Origin: Fragum whitleyi
Taxonomy: Eukaryota > Mollusca > Bivalvia > Cardiida > Cardiidae
Direction: 5' to 3'
DNA length: 64,000 nucleotides
NCBI GenBank assembly: GCA_948146395.1
Contig: OX411555.1
Location: 59,520,187-59,584,186, forward strand
Part shown: piece after piece, positions 1 through 15,100 of the stretch
How the letters are laid out: the number at the start of each line of letters is the position of its first letter
Numbering within the stretch: the stretch's first letter is position 1
Position numbers and translations under genes: made by a program
The notes under the pieces: generated by a model
Told to the model about the DNA's origin: nothing
Databases searched by the model: none
What the model saw: only the letters and a program-made list of their open reading frames with translations

Positions 1-152
1 TTGTTCATTGGTGGTATCAGGTCCCAGTTGTGTATTGTTTTGTGTATATACAGTATTCTGTATCGTACACCAAACCCGGACATCTATCACAGCACGACCA
101 GAGGATTGTAAACCAAGACCCCATCCATCGACAGCAGTAAATATGTATCTTC
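1..152 (-). CDS. Exon 18 (partial): end of repeat domain 5
   Basis: Its frame is open to the window edge. After acceptor CACTAG it enters in phase 1 and reads YIFTAVDGWGLGLQSSG, then IDVRVWC, the counterpart of exon 11. By analogy it should continue for roughly 60 bases past the edge, end in phase 0 and join a counterpart of exon 12. Small plus-strand frames over it are shadows. Confidence 0.85.
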
Positions 153-3100
153 CTAGTGAAGAAAACGTTTCAAATTTGCAACAAACATCATGAATCAAAT
201 GTATGTTAACTGGTGAGCACATCTTATTGTGATAGAAGTTGAAAATGACTCACGCTTATCACATCATATTCTTTTATTATGAATATATTTCATATCGTTT
301 CGTACTTTTCTATTCGTATACCATATAAAATACTTGCAGGCATTAGTTTTTACCTTCTCTCTTACTAAAGTCCAAGATAACTATTTTTTTATTTAAAGAT
401 CCGCGCTGCGTTCAGTAAGAAAACGTTTGCGAAGCGCTTACGAAATGATACCTCGCTTTGCACGTATGTGCACGTGCAAAGCGGGGTATCATCTCAAAGC
501 GCTCGAGAAACGCTTCAACAACCTGAACACAGGGTTGGTTTGTTTAAGATTTTCTCTTTATTTTACCCTTTTATTATAAAAGCATATCAAGCATACACGA
601 AAAAGTCTGTAGACTTCAGTTTAGAATACTGAGTTAACAATTACCATTACTGTCTGTAGAAGGTATCCAAATTCTAATTTTCTGATCGTCAAAGCCATAA
701 ATGATTCCCCCATAATTGGCATGGTTTCCACTCGAGATATAACGATTTGTTCCTGTGAAATATGAACATTGTATTTATATAATGCTCTAAATTTGAGCAA
801 ATGATAATGTTTACTGCCTGAAAGAAAGTATATAAAAATGCAGCAAACGGGGATTGATTCTTCATACAGTTCAGAACATGAACAGGTTGAATGATTATGG
901 AATGAAATTGAATGAGTGTTATAAACGAGTTTTTGAATAATTTTCGCGATAGGTAAAGCAAAATCGATAATTTCGTCGTAATTCAATTTCTGGTACTTTC
1001 TCTATCGAGAAAATAACTATATACTATATGTAATCTGTAAAACTTTATTGAATTATTACAAACGAACTATAAGAACTTGATTTAGATATTTCTAATACCT
1101 TAAAAAATCTTTACACATTTTAAGGTGGAAATGATCATCGGCCTCCCGACTCAGTGAACCGGAAGTGAGTGTTCGTTTATTTTACGGTTTTTTGCACCTT
1201 GTTTAAAAAGACCGGTTTTCATACAATTTTGCTTAAGAAAGTAACGTAAATTAATGATGAGCAAATATCTAAAGCTAGCTTCTGTTCAATATTTGATATC
1301 AATCAAATGACTGGGCCATTGAATTTAATAATATAGAGTTAAAGATATCATTGAATTAGGAGGGGCTACTAAATAAAAGCAGGATGCGTTTGTTAAACTC
1401 CAATACCTCCGCTACTGCCATATTTTGGAACAGCGAATTTATACATAAATATGTAGATCCTACATCGTTTGAATGTCTAAAAATGTTGCTTTATACCACT
1501 TAACAGCAGTTCGTGTCTTTACAAATCAAAGATTAAAGCCAAGTGCGAAGGTTTTATGTCATAAATGAGTTACCTTCACAAAATGACCTTGACAATGACA
1601 GTGACATTGATTTGCATGAGAAGGTCTTGAAACATCAAAGCTCTGTGATTAACCAATTCAAAATTATGTGAAATCTAAGTTTTAAGTTTACAAAAAATGA
1701 CCTTGGATAATGACTGTTACCTTGAATCATGACCTTGATAACGGTAACATTAGAAAGGTATTGTCTTGTCTCAGGTAATCATCATGTGAGATGTGAAGGC
1801 TCTTTGACTTATCATTGAAACGTTATGGCCAATGTTATTTTATGCTGATAATTATTGACCTTCATAAAGTGACATTGACCTTGACAAATAACTTTGGGTT
1901 TAATATTCACAAAAATGCCTTGTCAAAGCGATGCACTCGTGAAGTATAAAGGCTATATCATTTACTCTTAAAAGTTATAGCCAATGAAAAATTTTGATAT
2001 TTTCACAAATTTGATCTTGAAAAATGACATTGACTTTGACTGATGACCTTGAACTTGATTCGAACAAAAATCTCTGTTCCACGCAAACATCATGTGAAAC
2101 ATGAAGGCTTTATCCTTTACCATGCAAAAATATGGCTAATGATAAAGTGTTTTTTCCCGAACAAACGGACAAACACACGGGGCAAAACAATATGCCCCCG
2201 ATCTGTTGATGCGGGGTCATTATGAAATAGTGATAAAAAAAATAGCTAACCTTTGCATGGAAAGGTTTGCTAATAATTTAAGAAAAAAACCCAGCATTAG
2301 GTATTTTTTTATATAAATATGAAAATATATATATATAACAAAAAATGGGGTATTTTGCATTTTTCCCCTTTGTGCAGCTATAACTTTTGAAAGCACATTA
2401 TGCAAATGTAATTGAGAAAAGAATCATTTGCATCAGTCATTGTATATGTATAAGTTCTATCAACATGTATGTGTTTTAGAGCTATCAGCTGGTACTTAGT
2501 TTATATTAGTCCTGAAACGAATATAAACGTTTTACTGCAAAATTACCAATACCACACAAGGGTAAAAATCTAGCATGAAAACGAACACGGATCAGGTAAC
2601 TCTAAATTTTGATTGAATGACTATACAATGATAACCTGCAACGTATGTGAACAAGAAAATATTCATTGGGCGGAAAAAATTACCCTATGTTTCCATTGCT
2701 ACCTCTATGAAAAGTAAGAGATTCCCTTTTTGAGTAATGCACATTTAGTTTAGATAATTTATTGAAAAGGAAACCGTTTCGAAGTATGATTTTCTTTTTC
2801 CTAACTATTTGGAAATCACATTTTGCTCACCAATGTAATGGCTGAATGAAAAATGTAATATTCTATGGGTTTATCATAAATAAAAGATATTCCATCTATA
2901 GATATAATTCGAAGGCGAGAGTCTGCATGAGCTAAACTATTTATAGAAATACATTCTTATCAAAAAGAGAAATACTAGTTTATTGGTAAAGTAATGTATG
3001 GTAACACCTAAAATCATCAAGCTTATTCATTTTTTGAGTTCCGTAAATCTGTTCTGGCTTTTGCTAAGCAGTTGTAATTATTTTTATCAGGCAATTAAGT

Positions 3101-6100
3101 CTATATTGACAAGCCCTGCGTTCAGAATGCCAAAACGGTACAAACACTTTTCCAATTATACCCCGCTTTAAGCCTAGTTTACATTTGCCACGGTCGACGT
3201 ACGATATCGTAGCCTACGATTTTTCTTACAATTTTTTGGACATCGCAGACAGCTACGGTCTGCGGCGTATGTGTTCACAATGCCGCACGGTGTCCGTGCG
3301 ATTTTTAAAATATTTGAGGGGGAAGATACGTTCATGAGACCGTACGGGTCCCGTGCGATATCGCAAGGTAATCGTGAGATTCCCGTGCGGAGATCGTACG
3401 GGTTCCGTACGGATATCGAAAGGATGCCGAGCGGTCATCGCACGATTCTTCGGGTTTTATTTTGGATGTTTGATAGTTAAGATATCGTGCGATTTCCGCG
3501 CGATCATCGCAAGGCTTTTGTGCGATGTCCGTGCGGCGACCGTGCGGTGTCCGCACAAGGCTTCGGGCATGCGATTTTTAAAGATGTGTATAACCTTTTT
3601 TAAACGAGATCGCAGGTGTCTGCGGTATGTCACCGCACGGGCACCGCACGATTTTATGCTTACGGCAAGATACGGGCGCCGTACGGGCTCCGTAAGCCAA
3701 ATGTAAACGAGGCTTTAAGCGTGCATTTGTGTGGAAATTTGGGTTTAATTAGCAAACTGCTTGCACTGTTTTTTCACCCTAAATGCAGGGCTAATATCAT
3801 GTGCCTGTGAACAAAACAAGGTGGACCCAACCAAACAAAACAGAAAGCTTCCATAAGGCCTACATAAAGTAATAATTACATAGTATGACGTCATATCGCA
3901 GTTGATAGTGCGTCGGACTGCCAATTTAGAGGTCCCGAGTTTGATCCCCGACGGTGGCACCCATCCTTTTCGATTGTTTGTCTACCCCCAATGGGTTGAT
4001 AATCGTAGACCTATGTGGAATGGCAGCTGGAGGCTAGGAAAGGATGTGATGGTGGTACTGGTGTGAGATATACCAGGAATCGATTGCTATGTGCTCCAGC
4101 CGCCGCGATATGACTGAAATAATGTAAATAGCGGCGTAAAACCAAATTCACACTCCCACTATTTTTAGAAATAGTTTGCATATTTCGTCTGATTTTCTTC
4201 ATTTTTAAAAGTTTAGTGTTATGTTGTTGTTGGTTTTTTTTTGCCCCAAAAACTGATTGCATGATAAATAGAACAATAATTCAGTGACTTGAAATATTAT
4301 TACTTTCTGGTTTCGACTGTGAGAAATTATCATAATTCAACAGGGTTTTATCAGGTTATTTTCTTCCAATGTCAAAAAAATAAAATATTAATGTTTAAAG
4401 TCACTGGAATATCATTCGCTATTTATTTACATACGTCAATAAGGGTCGATTGCTCTCAGTGATAGGTCACAAAAAAAAAATCAGACAATAAAATGACTGG
4501 GTACTTCTCCTACCTACCTTGGCTATCTGAGTACCAGCTATCATTGTCGTCAGTTAGCCTCGTTCTCACATTAACCATATCCGGTACTCTTCCACCGCCA
4601 TGATTGTATTCCAAGAACGTCGGATAGGCTGTTGATAAATCAAAATATGTAGATCTTTCCGTATTTTTGTAGCGATTCTGATAATAGATTCTTTTAGAGT
4701 CCAAAGTAACTTTAATACAGTGTGGCACACCATCAGAATTTTTAATATCTCATTAAGACGATTCTGGCGAGTTTTAACAAGAGGTTTACTTGAGACTTGA
4801 GAATCAAGTCGCCCAGAATCTTTTACCTTCCGTTACATTTTTTCTAAATTTAGTTTGTACGTGTTTCAGTACTATTTTACACTTGGTCTTTACATAATAT
4901 ACATACTTGAAGAAGATCCTGATTCTATATTTACATCACCCATTTCAAAACAAGGATCTGGAACGTTGCTAGGTAACCAACATCTGACCTTGACATAAGC
5001 GTCCATTGACGAGTAGCTATGACCGCCTGTCCAGTACAAATCATCCCCTGTACACAATGATATCTTCAATTATTCCGACACACATATATACTAGTAAACG
5101 CATTCTCGAGAGATATTTAAAAAAAAAACGATAACAATAAGATTATTTTCATTTTTTTCGTATCATTTTTAGTTAAGCGCTTACAATGTTCTTAAATTCA
5201 GAGATAATATATTTGCTAAATAGTTCCTCCTTTACTGATTTGTTAGGCTTCGTCGATGATTATTTGGGACTAGAAATCAATTATCGTCGGCGTGAGATTA
5301 AAATCTGGAAAAAACTGGGAGCACGGTTTTTACTTCTTTTATATTTTAATGCACGTTAGAGTAAGTCAACTCTCATTCGGAACATCGCCCAATTTAACCT
5401 TCCGTTGATATTTTCTTTTTCTAAACGTCGTTTTTACGTTTTGTGACGTCATGTAAACCCATGTGCGAGGCTGCGCCCCTATTATTCCAGAAGTTTATTC
5501 CGAAGAATCGCCGGAGGATTATTATTGACCAATTCTTGCTTTACCAGGTAAACCCGGACGAGCATAGGACGACGAATCTCAAAAACATCTGCGACCAATA
5601 ACTTTCTCATTTTATACCCGATTCTTTTTATTCCAAAAGCTAATACTACTAAACAAAGCAAGGCATGATATTAAAACTATTTTGAATTTCAAACCACTGA
5701 AAGAAAAAAGAATGAAATGCTTTCTTTCAGAAAGTCTTTATATCTGCTTACATAATTAAATCGTTGATATGCGATCACTTTAGAGATGAAGAGAGTATTT
5801 GGTGATTTCATAGGGGTATGAAACTAAAACCCTAATCACTGTGAATGAATAGCGAATCGGATTCATACATAAGAGTTATTAGGTAATTTGTTTCACAGCT
5901 TTATGAATAGAATATTTCTAATGCGGGTACTGGCGGATACAGGCGGAGGCTTACAAAATAGCTGCGTTTTAAAAGAATAAACTTACGTCACGCGAAAAGG
6001 GGCAATCTGGAAACTCCGTTAAATATTTTCTTTGAAATGGAGATTGACTCTTTTAATGGACTACCAGAGGTCGGATTAAAGTGCTTATAGGAAAATAGAT

Positions 6101-9100
6101 TTATTATTCTAGATTCAGAAAAATAGTAAAGTGCCTAAAGTCTCGTCCCTAGTCAGCCTGCGCTGTCCGCGCAGTCTGACTAGGGTTGACACTTTTCGCA
6201 CTACAAAGACGTTCCTTGTTCGCGTGACGGGTCACAAATAGTTGAAGCCAATTTAGAAGCCAGATGAAATATACTCAAGAGAAATGAAAACGCACCACCC
6301 AAAAAACTTGCACAAACTGTCCTTAGTTGTACAATTTTCAATCAACTACTTTTTTGTCGTCTTTCAACCCATAAAGAAACATGTAGACATCGCATGTCTC
6401 AACATCAACCATAAGACGTCGCTGATTGTTTGATGGTCATTAAAAATGGCTTGCTCATTTAATTGTACTTTTGAAACAAGTTTTAAATTGCATAAATAAA
6501 ATTACTGTTTCTTAGAGAATGAAAGTACAGCATTAGTTTTCACATATGTTCTAAGCTAAAAGCAGTAAAGCGATCTCAACTTACGTTTGGTATTTGATCC
6601 ACAAAAAACAGAGGTATTTTTCCATTAAAATCAAAGAACCTTAAATAACATTTTGTATTCGTTTGTTCGAGTGGTTTTAACTCCAAGGGTTATGTTGAGG
6701 TCCATCAGGGACGCCGAGGGTACGGTGTAGACCTTGAAATTATTGAGCGTTAGCCTATGCAATAATCAACCTTATAGACTATGGTTACCGTTCCACAAAG
6801 TGGTAGCCAGTATTTTATACTGAGTTAGAGGTTATGTTACCAAAATTCGAACGACAGAAAAGGTTTGCAAACCTATTTTGCAGATATAAGATTAACGAAT
6901 TTCAACATTTTTCTTAAGCCTTAGGTTCAAAAACCTTCGACCGTTTCTGAGCTTACTCTAGCATTATTGTGTAGTAAATGGTCTATTACAAATTTATTTA
7001 TATTGGTAAAATTTATGTCTGAAGTTTAGGAACATAAGATAAATATTTGAGAAAAGATCCAGGTGGTGCGTTTTCATTGCTCGTGAGTATGTAACACATG
7101 AACGCTAAAAGGTGAGTTGATAAAACGACTTACTTCTTCTGTGCCTTACACTGTATAAGATACATTCACCTAACATTACTAACTCGCACCATGAAGCATT
7201 TTTTCTTCCTTATTAGCCAATGTTTCTAAATCGACTTCACTCATAAAGAACAAAGTTGGTTTAGAACCCTTGGTTAGAGAACTTGTTTTTCTCACGAATT
7301 TCAGTAATTAAGGAAGAATGAAGCCATTGAAAGCCACAGTCTGCGTTAAGAGAAAAGGAAATCGCTCTTTCGTGGAAATTATTTGACTATTTTTTCTCGA
7401 TTTAGTCTTATTAAAGATGAGTTACATAAAAATGCAAATCAATCGACAAATGGCGGCTTTTTCGTAAAACGCATGTTCTTCAGTATAAGTAAAATATGTA
7501 AACGAGATTTTTGTTACGTGAAATACGCCCACGTGCAATACTCAAATTGGAGTCCTAAAAGTTGCGAGTCATTTATATTCATCAAGTTAGGCCTATATTT
7601 AGATCATCGTTTCATGATAATTTGCATTACCAAATATTGGTATGACAAATAGAAGCTTATCTTTCAGAATAAAAGTATAGTATCTGTGTATACATAGTCG
7701 TCTGCGATCATTGTCTTGCGTTTCAGAAATGTTAACCAACACAGACGGGGACTTTAATGCGCCCAGTAATATTTGTTTTACCCCTGGTATTTGACTCACC
7801 AGTCCTGATAGCGTAGCCGCCTCCATGATGGTTGTTCTTTTTTGGCACCGTAACAACTACACTGTTTATATTATACAGGAAGACCACGCCCCCATAGTCA
7901 CGCCTATCGTCGTCATCTCGATCACCATTTCCTTAAAAAATCGCGTTCTGCGTAATTAATAAAGTGGCAGGGCGGGGCTTAGCCGTGACCTAATTTGGCA
8001 AGTTAACTTTTAAATATTTTGGATTCCTTGAAATGTTTGTCGGCAATAATTGTGAACGCGTGCAAAGAACTGTATCCTAAAACCAAAAGGATTCGCGTGC
8101 TCAGAGACAGTGAACACATTTCATCGTTGGGTTACCAAAGCCTCGTAACTCAAGTTAATTAGTCGATTATCTTTAGAAGTAAATGATAAAGAATAAACGC
8201 TTATTTGCCGTAACCTTAAGTGCATCGTTCCGTTACTTAGGCTCCGTCCTGCCAGGGGAAAAATCGTGGATTATACACTCTTCGTAAAAGACTTGGTCAT
8301 TTACAAAAAATATGCGTGAATTGACATATCATTAGGTAATCATATGATATAGACAGATAGATCTGCCCTACGTTCAGCATGACAAATGGTGCAGATGTTT
8401 GAAAATATACCCTGCTTCGCACGTGCACTTGTATGTAAACAGGGGTAAAATTTGCAAAACTGTTTGCACTGTTTTGTCATTATGAACGCCGGACTGAAAA
8501 ACAACTCAAACAAAAACAATAATTTAGTTCTAGACACACATTAGCTAACCATGGTTGTGTTTAGGAACGGATGCTTATAAAGAAACGGTTATTTTCAAAA
8601 CATTCATACATTTCGTTCTTTATGTAGGAGATAAGAAATAAGAACCATTACCTAGTACCGATATATGAATCAGATATCCCTTTTCAAAGTTTTTGTTTAA
8701 GATCTACATTTAATTCATGTCATAATAATGAACGGAAAGCACCAAACATCACACGAATATAACAAATAACCTGTTCATTTCAGGTTTCTATTTCTTTCTA
8801 TTTTACCTTATGGGAAGGTTAAGTGTTTTACTTACCCGTTGCTTTGAAAATATACCCTTTATAGGGCCCGTCAGTAGGAGTAACTAAAACTTCAGTGAGG
8901 CCCGGCAGCTGACCAAATGAGTGGTTAAAATACAGTGTTGATCTGTCGCTGGACTGTGCTGTTACAAGTGTCCATACACTCTCATAATCTGGATAACCAA
9001 GCCTCGTGCTGACTGACGGTACGACTGAAATATAGTGCCCTAACAAACATCAAACCCTAGTTTAGTGAATATTGCCACTATTGAAATGAGAGGTCAGATA

Positions 9101-12100
9101 TTTATGTTCAATGGTAGTTTCGATTTTATAATTTCCTATCTCCAAGAAGAACAAAGAATCGAAAACTATACAAGAAAACATTTTGTTTCTTTTTTCATGA
9201 TTGCTGATGTTTAAATCGATTTGAGCTGAAAAGCCGCAAATTTTGAGCGAATTTAACCAGCTTCATTGCTTCAATGTTCTGAAAGACGGATTCTAAGAAG
9301 AAACTATGTGAGCAAATACTTTTTTCCAATAAGAATTACTTTTTCATTGCTTTGACTTAATGCAGATCAATACAGTTGTTGTACATTATTTCTGCGGGAT
9401 AGTGTAGGGGCACATGTTAGTGTATGCTAGTCGATAACCACTAGAGACAGCCCTGCGTTCAGGATGGTAAAACGCTGAAAACAGTTTGCAATTGGTTTGT
9501 GAATGGTTTGATTTAGTATTTGGAATGAATGAATGGAGCGCTGAGCAAGGGATTCGGAATGGATTTGATCGAAATGAATGTCAATTTCACGATGTTACTA
9601 CCTGTACCCTCATGACCAGGGGGTATTTTATTTCAGGAGTTTGTTTGTTTGTTTGAATGGGTTTAACGCCGCTTTCAACAACCTCGCAGTTATATCGCGG
9701 CGGCCGGAGCACCTAACAATGGATTCCTGGTATTTCTTTCACATGTACTACCATTACACCCTTTCCTAGCCTCCGACTGCTATTTCACATAGGTTTACGA
9801 TTATCTACCTTGGTGAAAGACAAACGTCGGAAAGGATATTTGCCGCCACCGGGGATCGAACTTATTTCAGGAGTATAGGAAGGTAAAAAAATAAAAAAAT
9901 AAATAATAACAAGACAACACGCTTCTATACGAAAGCTACTTTGTTTTATCATGCAATGAAGCCTGTATTACCCTGATAACACCTGGCTGAAAACATAACA
10001 TGATATCAGTCAGTCTATTTTTAGAAGCAATTTGCATACACTTTCACCTTGATTTCTTTGACTTTTAATGGTTTATTATAGTTAAGCGCTGAAAATGATT
10101 GCATGATAAATAGAATAACACATTAGTGTCTTAAAATATCAATGTTATCTGGTCTCGGCTGCGAGAAATTATCATGACTCGGCAGAGCCTCCTCCTGACA
10201 AATTCTCCCAACCTCGACCAGATAACATTGTTATTTTTAGACACTAACATGTTATTCTCTATATCTAATTTGACATTCATGAATAATAACTGAAAATCCT
10301 CTATTTGTTGAGTTAAAAAATAGACCATTCGACCTATTGTTGCCTTCAACTACCATCTTTCATGTATTCTCGATATCAAAGTGTGGAGGAGTGTTTGATT
10401 ATGTTCATTCTAAATACTTAATTAGTGGTATTTGTCCTGGCTACAGGACAGTCCCCTGACAATATCAATTAAGTACTTGTCTAATAGATGGATTGTTTAG
10501 TCCTATATTATACTAGATAGTATGGTGGCATATATAGACCATGTGCTATCTGTAGAGCAATTATATTTGACCCTTCACCAGAATGATGACCATATATGGA
10601 CCCGGCAAAAAAAATTAAAAAAAAAGATAGGAAATTGAATACAGCAGAGGTTGAGCAGAAATTAATATCGTTTCAAAGATTATTATACAGAATTGTAGAA
10701 TAACCCCTTTGAATCCTGAAAAAAACACAAAAAGGCGTATTGATCTATGTCACCAAGAGTAATTAACGATTTAAGGATAGGTTGATTCTTTTCGCACTTA
10801 CCAGATACAGATAAGAACATCGTGAAAATGACGAGCTGAATGATTTCGGAATGAAAATTAATGAGTGTGATGAGTAAATTTTGAATGAAATTAATGGGGG
10901 TAATTAAATATCGCAAAATTTGTTCAAAATGAACAGAATTAGCGATATTTGTTACATTCCTTTAGTTGAATATGCATACCAGTTCTATAAATAGTTTTCT
11001 GTGACTTCACGAAAACCATTCATCGGCTTACATAAATCAACAAAGTCAATAAAAGGTAGTTGTTGATCTTGTCTTACTTTTTGTGATTTTGGGGGCGTTT
11101 CAGTGAGTTTTTGGAATGTATGAATGGAGCGCTGAGTGAACGATTTAGGTGAATGTCAATTTCACGATGTTTTTAACTGTTCTTTTCGCATTGACCAGAT
11201 AGCCCCTGTTGCCTGTCTGCTCACATTCTTCAGTTAGTTACATCATGAAATTGACATTCATCTCAATCAAAACAATTCTAAATCGTTCACTCAGCGTTCA
11301 ATTTTATTCCAAACACTCACTCAAACCACTCAAAAAACGCTCCAAAATGACTAAAGTAAAAAAATCAACAGCTACATTCAAAATGATTAAGAATAGGGGA
11401 AAAACCCGCGATTTCACTAATATCATTGAAATTGTAAGCGTCTGATTGGTTCTTAAGGGAAAAAGAAGCTATTCAAGGATTTTTTATACTTATTAAGTTA
11501 AAATGAGGTAATCCAATATCGCTTATTTTGTTCAGGATGAACAGAATTAGCGATATATGATTACCTTCCTTTAAATTCACTCAAAACTCACTCATCATAC
11601 GCATCCAATGTCATTTGAATATCATTCCTAATTCATTCACCTTGTCAATTTCACTATGTTGTTAATTGTTTATTCTTATCGTGTTTGATCAAATAAGTTT
11701 CGATGATATATTATCTTTGAACGTTTTCATTATAGGGATGAGTGTCTTTTTCACTGCGTTTATTGGGGTATAAAGTGCAATTGCCTTAGCACATGGCAAA
11801 TAACGCCCGTAGGGCGTTATGATTAAGCCATGTGCTAAGGCAACTGCACTTTATACCCCAATAAACGCAGTGAAAAAGACACTCGCCCCTTATAATTGCA
11901 ATCCTGTAGATCGAAGAAACTATTAAAGTTCTCGGCCAAACATTAAAGCTTCAAGTCTACTTTCTCCGCGTAAAAAATTACACGATCTATTTTTAGATCG
12001 TGTATTGTTTATCTCGCTATCGAAGTGAAATGTCATACAGTAAAACAAATGATACACAAATAAACGACAACATTAAAATTCGTAGAGGTACTTATGACAA

Positions 12101-15100
12101 AAAAGCTTGTTTCTGCCAAGTAAGTCTGTGTTTTTAAACCAGAAAACGGCGTGGTCGGTCTTAGTTGAGAGGGTTGCTTGACGGTCTTCGTCGACTTGCC
12201 TTTTTCTAACTTTACGTCGGCACAGAATCAGTACTGCATGCTTGTTATCGTAAATTCTTTCGAAAATATCTTAATTTTAATAGATTGAATAGAAATGCTG
12301 CGTTGATGATCGGGAACTAGGTTAATTCGAGTTCCTACAACACAGGACTTGCAGATCGAAGTTCGGGGGTTTCCCGAAAGACCTATTTCATTTTATACAG
12401 AAATAAAGTGCAATGGATTTTCCCACGTGATGCGATTTGAACCAATCATAATTCTTTATTTTATTGGATTGCAATTATTTTCTTCGGGGTATCGCAATAA
12501 ATCTAGTTTTTGTTCTTTGAAATTTACAACTGTGCTTACATCTCATATCGAGGTAAATATATCGTTAAAACACCTCTAAAGTCGACATTGTTTATGGCGA
12601 TTTTGTGGCCCACAAACATGTTTCCTTCTTTCCACCAAAAGTTAAAAATTACATAGGGTAAGTAACGCCGGACGGAATGATGTCATTTAATATGCTAAAA
12701 ATCCTGAAATCTAGATACTTTACGATATCCTTCTAATTAATTATGTTACGTCTTGAAATAACGCGCATTCATTATAGCCTATTTCTTAGCTCATTCAAAC
12801 GAACATTTGCCGAAATAGCGAGAAATTCTGGTTCGAGACTCAGAGAGGCTGCATGTTATTTCTGTAGCATTTATCGCCCGTATAATAACATGACTGCGTA
12901 GGTTATATGACGATAAGTGCATATCTGAATGTAAGAAATCTGAATAATAGTTATATATTGAAATTCGTTAAAGCGAAAATCCCGCGTCCGAAATCCGGAC
13001 TAGCTTTATGTTTTTATTCTCTGTGACATTTTTTATCTAGATGTACATTTCCACTAAAAATCTCGATATTTTTTCTCACTTTGAAGAAAAATGCTCCACC
13101 AAATGGGGTCAATTATCTGGCGCAATGCGGCATTATTTTTAAGGTCAATGCCATGTTTTGGATGAATGAGTTCTAGAGTGTACTTGACCGTTATTTCAGT
13201 CGCGGAGAGGGGACATGTGCAGTTTTTCCCACTCAATGATTTTTGTCCGTTCCTCACCTTTTTGTTGTAGAGATAATTAAGGCATTTAAAAACCGTACCA
13301 AGATATAATGACCAGGGGAGTAGCTTACTGAAATTAAATTTTTCATAGAAAACGATATGAAACTCAAAGTAAGGACGAAGTCAATACCATCTGTCAAGGT
13401 CACGGTCATATTTTCAAGGTCACTTTAGTTCAACATAAAAAACTTTAACAGTGGCCATCAATTTTGAATGGCCAGGTGCGAATAGATTCTATAGTGCAGC
13501 ACTCTCTCTAAAAAGCAGCTTATTACAGAATGGACTAAGTTATCACAGTTGGCGCCAACCCTTGTATGACCTTTAGTTCTCCTTCGGGATAGTTCTTTTT
13601 TTTTCTAACTAAAATTCGTTCGTGTCCGAATTCTGTAAAAATATAGTTTTTTTAATCTTCTTCGGTAGTTTATCGAGAAATAACGGTAGATTATCACTTG
13701 ATAATATCATCACAAAAGCAGCGAAATTATCAAAAACTTATAACCTGCTCTTGTTCATTTTATCCTTTTTGACGTCATCTATGCGGGGCGAAAGAAGTGA
13801 CGTCACAATGAACGTAACATAGCAATCACGCGCAAAATGACGCGCTCTACAAAAATATGTCCTAGAAATTTCACATTTTGTATCATTTTTGCAATAAAGA
13901 AATAGAATAATCGTTTGTTTTACGAGTAAGATCGATTTATATTTCATTTCATGAACAACAAAAGCTATGTTTTTGTGAAAATATAGCTTTTGTTGTTCAC
14001 TCAATGAATATAAATCGATCTTACACTCAAACAAACGATTATCCTCTATGTATGTAAGTGTAGGCCAGCAAAGAGAGTAATTCGTCTTTATGTCACTGAA
14101 ATTATGCCCGCGAATTATTGTTGTTATGAATGTTTGCGATCTCACAAAACAAAGATTACTACGTATATGACTCTGTTTACACGTACTTTTATTTATTTAT
14201 AATTCTAGCATTTCTTTTCAAACACTTTTCCAGTAGAATCGAAACAATATCATTAAAAGAGCACTCGATTCAGAGACTACGAACATATGTTAGCTAGATA
14301 TAAGAATACCTTACAGATTTTCCAAGCCTCTATTTGATCAATTAAAACGAATGACGTGATAGTTCCTGAAAGTAGAATCCAGACACCTTGTTTTTTGAAT
14401 TGGTCTATTTTAGTAATTATGTGCTCGCATGAGTATAACAAAAGGTTGGCATTGGGTTTGTTTCAGAGGCCTTGACGAAAAAGTCGATCGCAGTATTGTA
14501 ATTACTGGTATTTGAAAAAAAGGGGAGTGTTCAAAATACCTTTTATTTATGTTATTCAATTTTTTTCTGATAAATAGATTTTTTATCAAATTTAGTAACG
14601 CAAATCTGAGTGGGCATGTCACGCCGGCGTCATTAATTTGTTGTGTTGTTGGCATAAAAGACTTGACAATATTTAATCTATTTGATGATATCATTGATTT
14701 GCATATTACAGGTAGATTTTGTGCTTCGAGTCGCGAAACATATATTCTATTATCATGCAATGAAGCCTGTATTGACCTGATATCTCCTGTCTGATAACAT
14801 AATATGATATCAGGCAGTTTATTTTAAGAAACAATTTGCATACACTTTCACCTAAATTTATTTGACATTTAAGGTTTTATCATACTAAAGCACTGAAAAA
14901 TGATTGCATGATAAATAGAATAACATGTTTATGTCTTAAAATATCAAAGTTATCAGGTCTCGGCTGTGAGAAATTACCATGACGAGGCCGAGTCATGATA
15001 ATTTCTCACAGCCGAGACCTGTTAACATTGTTATTTTTAGACACTAACATGATATTCTCTATATATAGATTCTCGAGCTCAGTTTTGAAAATACACCTAA

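Noticed and set aside
3253..3706. Several overlapping frames, arginine- and serine-rich
   Set aside because: They lie wholly inside the CpG-rich transposon and exist because its motif repeats avoid stops in several frames at once.
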